Part shown: one piece after another, positions 25,096 to 32,879 of the stretch
How positions within the stretch are numbered: position 1 is the stretch's first letter
Layout: every line of letters starts with the position of its first letter
Assembly: GCA_002071415.1 (NCBI GenBank)
Contig: MWFC01000023.1
Span: 1 to 32,879, forward strand
DNA: 32,879 nt
Origin: Bacteroidetes bacterium ADurb.Bin012
GTDB lineage: Bacteria; Bacteroidota; Bacteroidia; Bacteroidales; TTA-H9
Reading direction: 5' to 3'
Program-made: the position numbers and the translations under genes
Notes under the pieces: generated by a model
The model's database searches: none
Seen by the model: only the letters and a program-made list of their open reading frames with translations
Told to the model about the DNA's origin: nothing

Positions 25096-27039
25096 TTAAA
25101 CTTTATAATTACGGGATTTCAATTCAACAAACTCATATTCGAGGGGTTCCTTATGAAGTTGGGGTTCAACTCCTTCTCCTTGATATTCCCAGCAGGATAC
25201 ATATTTATATTCTTCGTCATTTCGGAGCGCTTCTCCATCTTCAGATTGATATTCCACTCTGAAATGGCATCCGCATGATTCATTTCTAAGTAAGGCATCG
25301 TGGGCGATCAGCTCTGCGAGTTCAAGGTAATCGGCCAAGCGATTGGCTTTCAAAAGTTCATCATTTACTCCTGTAAGGGAGCCGGGCACATATACTTCTT
25401 TCCAGAATTCTTGTTTTAATGAGCGAATTGCCTCTATGGCCTGCTTAAGCCTAGCCTCATCGCGAGCCATTCCAACATTTTCCCACATAATCTTACCCAA
25501 TTTCTTATGGAGTGTAGCGACCGAGTATTTTCCCTGAATAGCAAGCAAACGTTGCAGCTTTTCAATCGTTTCTTTTTCGGCTAATTCAAACTCGGGCAAA
25601 TCGGTTTCGAATTTTTGAACGCCAATCTGATCGGCCAGATAATTCTGAAGAGTGTAAGGAAGGATAAAATAACCATCAGCCAAGCCCTGCATCAATGCCG
25701 AAGCACCTAAGCGGTTGGCTCCGTGGTCACTAAAATTCGCTTCTCCTGCCACAAACAATCCCGGAACAGTAGATTGCAATTCATAGTCAACCCATAAGCC
25801 TCCCATAGTATAATGCACCGCCGGGAAGATCATCATTGGATTTTCGTAAGGATTTTCGTCCACAATCTTTTCATACATCTGGAAAAGATTTCCATAGCGA
25901 CTTTCGATTACATCACGACCCAAGCGCCGTATGGACTCCGAAAAGTCGAGATAAACAGCCAAACCAGTAGGTCCAATGCCATAACCCGCATCACAGCGTT
26001 CTTTGGCAGCACGTGAAGCTACATCACGAGGCACAAGGTTACCAAAGGCAGGATAGCGACGTTCAAGAAAATAGTCCCTATCATTTTCGGGGATATCCAC
26101 GGCTCGAAGTTTCTTACTGCGGATGGCTTCAACATCTTCCTTCTTTTTGGGAACCCAAATTCGTCCATCATTGCGCAAACTTTCACTCATGAGCGTAAGC
26201 TTACTCTGATAATCACCATGCACAGGAATACAAGTAGGATGAATTTGAACAAAAGCCGGATTGGCAAAGAAAGCCCCTTTCTTGTAACAGTTCCATATTG
26301 CACTTGCATTGCAATTCAAAGCATTGGTGGATAAAAAATAAACATTGCCATAGCCACCAGTTGCAATGATTACTGCGTGTGCAGCAAAACGCTCAATCTT
26401 GCCAGTAATCGTATCACGGGTAATAATTCCACGGGCTATGCCATCCACAATCACCAGATCGAGCATTTCGTGCCGGGTGTACATTTTGACAGAACCGCGT
26501 TTGATTTCCTTGCTCAAGGCTCCATAAGCTCCTAAAAGAAGTTGCTGCCCAGTTTGTCCACGAGCATAAAAGGTTCGTGATACCTGGGCGCCTCCAAAAG
26601 ACCGGTTATCAAGATATCCAGCATAATCTCTCGCAAATGGAACTCCTTGGGCTACACACTGGTCGATGATATTGTTGCTTACTTCGGCCAAACGATAAAC
26701 ATTGGCTTCACGTGAACGAAAGTCTCCTCCTTTGATGGTATCGTAAAACAGCCTCCAGATACTATCTCCATCATTAGGATAATTTTTGGCAGCATTTATG
26801 CCACCCTGGGCTGAAATGCTATGCGCCCGCCTTGGACTATCTTGTATACAAAACACTTTTACATTGAAACCTAGTTCCCCCAAAGCAGAGGCAGCAGAAG
26901 CACCGGCCAATCCAGTGCCAACTACTATAATTTCAAATTTCCTTTTATTGGCAGGATTTACCAGCTTCTGATTGGCCTTGTAATTCGTCCATTTCTCCTG
27001 AAGTGAACCTTGTGGAATTTTTGCATTGAGTTGAGTCAT
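25096..27039 (-). CDS. sdhA: Succinate dehydrogenase/fumarate reductase flavoprotein subunit
   Basis: A 647-residue flavoprotein that oxidises succinate or reduces fumarate. The dinucleotide-binding G-T-G-L-A-G occupies 41-46. The H73 in [13 protein letters not shown] is the expected covalent FAD attachment site, and the R-x-G-Q-T-G-Q-Q and H-Y-T-M-G-G-L motifs of the capping and active-site regions are present. [11 protein letters not shown] near residue 440 is typical. The length and the Y-D-T-I-K-G-G-D-F segment fit the type B (Bacillus/Wolinella-like) enzymes found with a single membrane subunit. It lies 18 nt downstream of sdhC and 30 nt upstream of sdhB, in one operon. Confidence 0.97.
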   Translation of the reverse strand: MTQLNAKIPQGSLQEKWTNYKANQKLVNPANKRKFEIIVVGTGLAGASAASALGELGFNVKVFCIQDSPRRAHSISAQGGINAAKNYPNDGDSIWRLFYDTIKGGDFRSREANVYRLAEVSNNIIDQCVAQGVPFARDYAGYLDNRSFGGAQVSRTFYARGQTGQQLLLGAYGALSKEIKRGSVKMYTRHEMLDLVIVDGIARGIITRDTITGKIERFAAHAVIIATGGYGNVYFLSTNALNCNASAIWNCYKKGAFFANPAFVQIHPTCIPVHGDYQSKLTLMSESLRNDGRIWVPKKKEDVEAIRSKKLRAVDIPENDRDYFLERRYPAFGNLVPRDVASRAAKERCDAGYGIGPTGLAVYLDFSESIRRLGRDVIESRYGNLFQMYEKIVDENPYENPMMIFPAVHYTMGGLWVDYELQSTVPGLFVAGEANFSDHGANRLGASALMQGLADGYFILPYTLQNYLADQIGVQKFETDLPEFELAEKETIEKLQRLLAIQGKYSVATLHKKLGKIMWENVGMARDEARLKQAIEAIRSLKQEFWKEVYVPGSLTGVNDELLKANRLADYLELAELIAHDALLRNESCGCHFRVEYQSEDGEALRNDEEYKYVSCWEYQGEGVEPQLHKEPLEYEFVELKSRNYKV

Positions 27040-27057
27040 ATCATGGAATGATTTGAA

Positions 27058-27741
27058 TTACGAAATCAAAAAATAAAGTGGAATGCTGATGAAGCCCAAT
27101 GGAACTAAGATGGAATAAATCCAACCTAATATTTTAATGATGGGCGTATAAATAGGATGATTCAGTCCAAGGCTTTGAAAACCAGCCTGGAAAGCATGAT
27201 GAAGATGAAACCCAAGTACGATGATCAGAACGATGTATAAGACGCAATATACAGGATTATTGAAAAGATTGAGAGCCATATTGTAAAAATCATGCTTGTC
27301 GGCTACCTCATATGCGCCTTCGGGCGGAGACACCCAACCCTGCTTCACAAAATAAAAGTTCATGAAATGAATGATCAGAAAGATGAGAACGAAGATGCCC
27401 GTATATATGGCCAATTTAGAAAAAGGTGAATCAGTTCTGGACTTTTGCCAGACCTTATATCCCCTTGGTCGTGCAATCCAGTTCTCTATCTGCAGAGTTA
27501 CGGCAAAAAATATGTGAATGATAAAAGCTGCAAAAAGTACCACTTCCATCACCTTAATCAACGGAGAAGTAGTCATGAAATGAACCGCCTGCCTGAATGT
27601 TTCCTCATGATTGGGTGTAATGGGTAAAATAAAAAGGTTGATGCTCAGATGCAGAAGCAAAAAAGTAATCAAGAAAAGCCCTGCCAGCGAAACAAAAACC
27701 TTTTTCGACAAAGATGTCATTCTAAGTAAAGTTTTACTCAT
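27058..27741 (-). CDS. sdhC: Succinate dehydrogenase/fumarate reductase cytochrome b subunit
   Basis: A 227-residue integral membrane protein with five predicted helices, the single di-heme anchor of a type B quinone-linked complex. Histidines suitable as heme ligands lie in separate helices: L-L-L-H-L, I-I-H-I-F-F, I-I-H-F-M-N and G-F-H-L-H-H-A. It anchors SdhAB and exchanges electrons with menaquinone in the inner membrane. As first gene of the C-A-B order it lies directly behind the operon leader; no exact minus-strand TAnnTTTG box was found in the 339 nt upstream. The five-helix, single-subunit form separates it from the two-subunit E. coli type. Confidence 0.92.
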   Translation of the reverse strand: MSKTLLRMTSLSKKVFVSLAGLFLITFLLLHLSINLFILPITPNHEETFRQAVHFMTTSPLIKVMEVVLFAAFIIHIFFAVTLQIENWIARPRGYKVWQKSRTDSPFSKLAIYTGIFVLIFLIIHFMNFYFVKQGWVSPPEGAYEVADKHDFYNMALNLFNNPVYCVLYIVLIIVLGFHLHHAFQAGFQSLGLNHPIYTPIIKILGWIYSILVPLGFISIPLYFLIS

Positions 27742-28080
27742 AAATTATAAGGTTTGAGTGAATATAAAATATTTATTTAATTCGAATACAGTCATTTGCC
27801 CTTTCTTTTATAGAAGACATTAATTAAAGGCTTTTTTCTTTATCTTCGCATGATAATTAACGGCTGAGATGATAAATATTCATAATTGAATAAATTCGAT
27901 GATTGAACTAACAAATTTAAAAACTATTTTAATGGAAAAAACAATCCTCTCTACCGAAAAATTTCAAGAATGCTTTCAAAATGCTATACTTCTAAGGTTG
28001 CATCTCAAAAATAATATTTTCCTTTGAATTCATCCATCGAGTAAATAAATGTATAATCCCTTCTTTTAAAAATTTTTACA
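27742..28080. other. Divergent intergenic region between sdhC and pepP
   Basis: A 339-nt AT-rich gap that should hold the promoters of sdhCAB (minus) and pepP (plus). TATCTTCG at 27841-27848 is a one-mismatch -7 box on the plus strand. A 31-codon frame at 27932-28027 is listed separately. No riboswitch, tRNA or terminator was seen. Confidence 0.5.
27932..28027 (+). CDS. Possible 31-residue ORF or gene remnant
   Basis: ATG to TGA, 31 residues beginning M-E-K-T-I-L-S-T-E-K. That start is reminiscent of RidA-family N-termini, but the following A-P-x-A-I-G-P-Y-S-Q-A motif is missing, so it could be a decayed fragment or chance. It lies between a weak -7 box (27841-27848) and pepP, 53 nt before the pepP ATG. 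Weakly supported. Confidence 0.15.
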   Translation: MEKTILSTEKFQECFQNAILLRLHLKNNIFL

Positions 28081-29373
28081 ATGAACGACACCAACATTGT
28101 TTATCCCAATTTATTCCAACGGAATCGGAAGAAATTAATAAATCTTTTGCCTCAGCACGCCTTAGTCTGTATTTCGAGTAATGATCTTATGCCCCGAAAT
28201 GGCGATCAGTATTTTCCTTACAGGCAAAACTCCGATTTGTTTTATCTCACGGGAATCGGGCAGGAAAAAACCATTTTGATTTTATTCCCTTCACATGCCG
28301 ATGAAAAAATGAAAGAAATATTGTTTATTCTCAGGCCTGACGAAACAACCGAGATATGGGAAGGACAGAAATTACGTCTGGAAGAGGCAAGCCAAATCTC
28401 AGGTATGGCAAACATTCGCTACACCGACCAGTTCGAAGCCACTCTAAAAGACCTCATGGTTCTGACCTCCAATGTATTCATCGATTCGAACGAATATCCT
28501 AAATTCTTTCCCGAGGTAAAGGTAAATGAACATCGTTTTGCTTTGAAAATGCGAAAAATGTTCCCCTTGCATACTTTTTCACGCCTTGCTCCTTTGCTTT
28601 GGAAATTACGCCTCAATAAGGAACCCGAAGAAATTGAATTCATCCGACGAGCTTCCCAATTAACCGGTAACTGTTTCAGAAAAATTCTAAAAATTACCAG
28701 CCCCGGAATGTTCGAACATGAAATCGAAGCGGAAATCACTTACGAATTTGCCCGAAACGGATGTTGTCATGCGTTTCAACCAACCGTTGCTTCTGGAGCC
28801 AATGCCTGTTATTTGCATTATCGTTCACATCAGCAAAAATTAGAAAAAGGGGATTTATTGCTCTTAGATTTTGGTGCAGAATACAAAAATTATGCATCCG
28901 ATTGTTCACGCACTATTCCCATCAGTGGCAAATTTACTCCACGCCAGCTTCAGGTTTATGAGGCTGTTCTTCGACTGCAAAGGCATGCACTAAGCATGCT
29001 CGTACCGGGTAATACCATCAATCAGGTAAATGACGAACTCAATCACTTGGCTGAAAAAGAAATGATCAACCTTGGCCTCTTTAGCGAAGATGACCTCTTA
29101 CATCAAGACCCCCAAAATCCTTTGCGAACCAAATTTTTCATGCACGGTGTAAGCCATTTCGTAGGCCTCGATGTTCACGACGTGGGTTCACGCGATGAAG
29201 TATTCTCCCCTGGCATGATCCTTACTTTTGAACCGGGTTTATACATTCCAGAAGAAAACATTGGCATTCGACTCGAAAATACTTTTGTAGTCGGTTATCC
29301 ATCTTATAACCTTATGGAGGATATTCCTATCGATCCGGACGAAATCGAAGAATTGATGATCAAACCTAAATAA
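28081..29373 (+). CDS. pepP: Xaa-Pro aminopeptidase (aminopeptidase P, M24B)
   Basis: A 430-residue metallopeptidase that releases the N-terminal residue when proline is second. Residues 1-170 form the AMP_N domain (S-N-D-L-M-P-R-N-G-D-Q-Y-F-P-Y-R-Q, F-Y-L-T-G), and 180-430 the pita-bread catalytic domain. The five metal ligands are D263 (L-L-D-F-G-A-E-Y), D274 (A-S-D-C-S-R-T), H359 (G-V-S-H-F-V-G), E384 (F-E-P-G-L-Y) and E399 (R-L-E-N-T-F), with H366 in V-H-D as the extra active-site histidine. All key residues are intact, and no signal peptide is present, so it is cytoplasmic. Single gene, transcribed away from sdhCAB; pepD follows after 379 nt. Confidence 0.95.
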   Translation: MNDTNIVYPNLFQRNRKKLINLLPQHALVCISSNDLMPRNGDQYFPYRQNSDLFYLTGIGQEKTILILFPSHADEKMKEILFILRPDETTEIWEGQKLRLEEASQISGMANIRYTDQFEATLKDLMVLTSNVFIDSNEYPKFFPEVKVNEHRFALKMRKMFPLHTFSRLAPLLWKLRLNKEPEEIEFIRRASQLTGNCFRKILKITSPGMFEHEIEAEITYEFARNGCCHAFQPTVASGANACYLHYRSHQQKLEKGDLLLLDFGAEYKNYASDCSRTIPISGKFTPRQLQVYEAVLRLQRHALSMLVPGNTINQVNDELNHLAEKEMINLGLFSEDDLLHQDPQNPLRTKFFMHGVSHFVGLDVHDVGSRDEVFSPGMILTFEPGLYIPEENIGIRLENTFVVGYPSYNLMEDIPIDPDEIEELMIKPK

Positions 29374-29752
29374 AACCATACTGAAATAATGAGCATTTCT
29401 TTGTTTGATAGTTCATCCAGTAAACACACATCAGAAGGGTGCAGTAAAAGCGGCTTCACTTGAAATTTCATCCAAATTCCGACTTATTACACCTGTTTTA
29501 TCAAAATACCTCCCTTCATCTCAAAAATTCGTTCCTAAAAAACGAATCCTTGACATGAATAAAGTTGAGAAAGAAATACACGAAAATTTTTCTTTATTTT
29601 GTCGCCTGACACAATGTACCCGGTCTTAATACTAAAACCCATATATCAGTGTTTGAAACATTCAACAAACAAGTTATGCTCTCGTGTCATAAATAATAAA
29701 TCATTAGAATCATAAACCTTGTCTCATTAACTCTAAATATAATAAATATCTT
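29374..29752. other. Non-coding interval between pepP and pepD
   Basis: A 379-nt AT-rich gap. No RNA gene, terminator or exact promoter box was found. A 74-codon frame (29405-29629) starts at TTG, lacks family features and was not called. Confidence 0.5.
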
Positions 29753-31210
29753 ATGGATCAATCATTGACATCGCTTCAACCACAAAATGTCTGGCATTAT
29801 TTCGAAGAAATTTGTAAAATTCCCAGGCCATCGAAAAACGAAGCTCAGATACGAAACTACTTGTTGGAATTTGCTAAACTTCATCACCTTGAAGCCAATA
29901 CCGATGATGCAGGGAACGTGGTTATTCGCAAAGAAGCCAAGCCTGGTTTCGAAGATAAACCGATAGTAATTCTTCAAAGCCACATGGATATGGTATGCGA
30001 AAAGAACCAAGATTCACTTCATAATTTTGAAATAGACGCCATACAACCTTACATCGACGGTGAATGGGTAAAAGCAAGAAACACAACCTTGGGAGCCGAC
30101 GATGGAATAGGTATGGCCGCTCAACTGGCAATTTTGGAATCGGATGATATTCCGCATGGTTCTATCGAATGTCTGTTTACGGTGGATGAAGAAACAGGAT
30201 TAACAGGAGCATCAGCCATACAACCTGGGTTTCTGAAAGGGCGCATCCTTATAAATCTCGATTCAGAAGATGAAGGAGAATTATTCATTGGCTGTGCTGG
30301 AGGTATAGATACTCTGGCCGAACTCCAATTCAAAAGAAGAGTGGTTCCTGTTAATTATTTACCTTATAGAATAAAGGTTACAGGACTAAAAGGAGGGCAC
30401 TCGGGCGACGATATCCATAAAGGAAGAGGAAACGCCAATAAAATTCTCAACCGTTTCCTCTGGAATGCCAGCAATCGATATAATATCCGGTTGGCGCAAA
30501 TTGATGGTGGAAATCTCCGTAACGCCATCCCACGAGAAGCAGAAGCAGTAATTCTGGTACCCTTCAAAACCGAAAACATGCTTTTAGAGTACTTTAAAGA
30601 ATTCTATACCGAAATGGTCGAAGAACTCAAATACACCGAACCCCATTTTTGCTTGACCCTAGAAAGCACAACCCACCCCGAAGCCATCATCAATAAAAAG
30701 TCGCAACAGCGTTTGCTCAATGCAATTTATGCCTGCCCACACGGTGTAATAAGCATGAGCCAACGAATGCCCGGAATGGTTGAAACCTCGACAAACCTTG
30801 CATCCATAAAAATTACAGGGCCTAATACATTGGCAGTTAATACGAGCCAAAGAAGTGATCTGGAAAGCGCTAAAACCGACATCGCTTCCATGGTCGAAAG
30901 TGTTTTCCTACTAGCTAAATTTAAAGTAACCCATTCCGATGGCTATCCTGGCTGGACACCCAACCCCTCGAGCAGAATTCTGAACACAACCATCCAATCT
31001 TATAAAAATCTCTTCGGAAATGAACCAAGGGTCCGCTCTATACACGCTGGCCTCGAATGTGGTTTGTTCCTGAAAAAATATCCTTACCTCGACATGGTTT
31101 CCTTTGGGCCTACCCTGCGTGATGTCCATTCACCCGATGAAAAAATCCATATCCCGTCGGTTGATAAATTCTGGAAATTGATACTCGAGACCTTGAAAAA
31201 CGTTTCATAA
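29753..31210 (+). CDS. pepD: Cytosol non-specific dipeptidase (aminoacyl-histidine dipeptidase, M20C)
   Basis: A 485-residue M20 zinc peptidase that cleaves a broad range of dipeptides in the cytoplasm. The zinc ligands and catalytic acids are in order: H77 and D79 (L-Q-S-H-M-D-M), D116 (L-G-A-D-D-G-I-G-M), the general-base E146-E147 (V-D-E-E-T-G-L), D170 (I-N-L-D-S-E) and a histidine in I-H-A-G-L-E-C-G near the C-terminus. The lid/dimer domain (about 205-385) includes G-G-H-S-G-D-D-I. Length matches E. coli PepD. Together with pepP it suggests growth on peptides, but the two are separate transcription units. Confidence 0.96.
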   Translation: MDQSLTSLQPQNVWHYFEEICKIPRPSKNEAQIRNYLLEFAKLHHLEANTDDAGNVVIRKEAKPGFEDKPIVILQSHMDMVCEKNQDSLHNFEIDAIQPYIDGEWVKARNTTLGADDGIGMAAQLAILESDDIPHGSIECLFTVDEETGLTGASAIQPGFLKGRILINLDSEDEGELFIGCAGGIDTLAELQFKRRVVPVNYLPYRIKVTGLKGGHSGDDIHKGRGNANKILNRFLWNASNRYNIRLAQIDGGNLRNAIPREAEAVILVPFKTENMLLEYFKEFYTEMVEELKYTEPHFCLTLESTTHPEAIINKKSQQRLLNAIYACPHGVISMSQRMPGMVETSTNLASIKITGPNTLAVNTSQRSDLESAKTDIASMVESVFLLAKFKVTHSDGYPGWTPNPSSRILNTTIQSYKNLFGNEPRVRSIHAGLECGLFLKKYPYLDMVSFGPTLRDVHSPDEKIHIPSVDKFWKLILETLKNVS

Positions 31211-31512
31211 TAAACACCTTAAAGAAGTAATTCTACCCTCCTAACTTCAGCCTCTCAAAACAAAATCAAGTAATTACAAGCTTACAGGAACATAATAGAA
31301 TGATTTCTCCACTCCTCCTCAAAACGAACTTAGTAAGAGATAAGTTGTATCCAACTATGAATTAAACAAATAACATCACAAAAACTACGAATGTAATCCA
31401 TATTAAAGCCATTTAAGGAAAAAATGATTGAACGAGTAAAATTTTTTTCGATTTCAAATTGTTCAAATCCATAGAACTAACAGAAATCTTCTAAATTTTT
31501 TATAAATGAACA

Positions 31513-31542
31513 TTGGTTTGTTTTAAAATGTTTTTAACTTTG
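31513..31542 (+). promoter_or_regulatory. rRNA operon promoter P1
   Basis: TTG (31513-31515), 19-nt spacer, TAACTTTG (31535-31542), followed by GCACCCTCAAA. An A/T-rich block lies just upstream and may act like an UP element. Confidence 0.7.
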
Positions 31543-31611
31543 CACCCTCAAAACTGAGACGTTCATTTTAGCCTTTTGAGAGGGGAATTAAAAAAATTTT
31601 TAATAGAGCAC

Positions 31612-31640
31612 TTGTGATATTAAAAAAAGATGTAAATTTG
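31612..31640 (+). promoter_or_regulatory. rRNA operon promoter P2
   Basis: TTG (31612-31614), 18-nt spacer, TAAATTTG (31633-31640), followed by GCACCCCCAAAG. The initial transcribed sequence nearly repeats that of P1. Confidence 0.7.
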
Positions 31641-31763
31641 CACCCCCAAAGTAAAAGGGAAGTTCTTTGAAAATATTGAGAGGAAAGACGTAGCGGGAGC
31701 CAAAATTCTGATAATCTCAGAGTGGAAGGTGAATCTTGAAGAATAATCAAGGAACAAACTTAT

Positions 31764-32879
<1,116 letters not shown>

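Larger units (their letters stand above)
31211..31763 (+). other. rRNA operon upstream region and leader
   Basis: The 553 nt between pepD and 16S rRNA. The first 300 nt are AT-rich with no gene. Two tandem promoters lie at 31513-31542 and 31612-31640, and the leader downstream of the second is about 117 nt. AGTTCTTTGAAA at 31661-31672 resembles a boxA antitermination element. No tRNA is present in this stretch. Confidence 0.6.

Noticed and set aside
29405..29629. 74-codon plus-strand open frame between pepP and pepD
   Set aside because: Starts at TTG and lacks any recognisable feature; likely chance in AT-rich sequence.
31316..31420. Possible CRISPR or tandem repeat in the AT-rich region before the rRNA promoters
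   Set aside because: No regularly spaced repeat unit is present; only general A/T richness.

Overview
This 32.9-kb window reads as chromosomal DNA of a member of the Bacteroidota, probably an anaerobe near the Bacteroidales. The evidence is a partial 16S rRNA gene with Bacteroidota-like sequence at the right end, promoters of the TTG-N18-21-TAnnTTTG type, no consistent Shine-Dalgarno sequences, a PorP/SprF-like protein and a type IX secretion (T9SS) C-terminal sorting domain, a CAB-ordered succinate dehydrogenase/fumarate reductase operon, and hydE, which matures [FeFe] hydrogenase. The order or family cannot be fixed without a 16S comparison.

Layout. Positions 1-2338 (+) hold the tail of an LD-carboxypeptidase gene, yraN, an AlkD-like alkylpurine glycosylase, a free-Met-R-sulfoxide reductase (msrC) and a small lipoprotein. 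Positions 2871-4940 hold a stand-alone EF-G that looks like an EF-G2-type paralogue. Positions 5257-8340 encode a 1027-residue protein in which a complete endonuclease Q-like PHP nuclease is joined to a UvrD/Rep helicase; this is the most interesting gene here. A PorP/SprF-like outer-membrane protein (+) and a long-chain acyl-CoA synthetase (-) follow. Positions 11709-17078 (+) form a sugar-nucleotide cluster: ugd, UDP-glucuronate decarboxylase, rmlD, a degenerate GxxExxY protein and an alpha-phosphohexomutase. Next come a POTRA/beta-barrel outer-membrane protein and a frameshifted HAD phosphatase (+), the bifunctional NAD(P)HX repair enzyme (-), hydE (+) and a small secreted T9SS cargo protein (-).

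Positions 23157-24279 hold no convincing protein gene, but they contain an apparent independent small-RNA unit: promoter, 9-bp closing helix and intrinsic terminator. Positions 24280-27741 (-) are sdhCAB/frdCAB. Two peptidase genes, pepP and pepD (+), follow. The window ends in an rRNA operon with two tandem promoters and about 1116 nt of 16S rRNA.

How the genes fit together. UGD converts UDP-glucose to UDP-glucuronate, the decarboxylase converts this to UDP-xylose, and the phosphohexomutase can supply glucose-1-phosphate; together these suggest surface-polysaccharide synthesis. The fumarate reductase-type operon with hydE fits fermentative or hydrogen-linked anaerobic metabolism. AlkD and the EndoQ-UvrD fusion point to repair of alkylated and deaminated bases, and MsrC and NAD(P)HX repair add metabolite and oxidative repair. 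Tight packing, including three 8-nt ATGnnTAR stop/start overlaps, indicates translational coupling.
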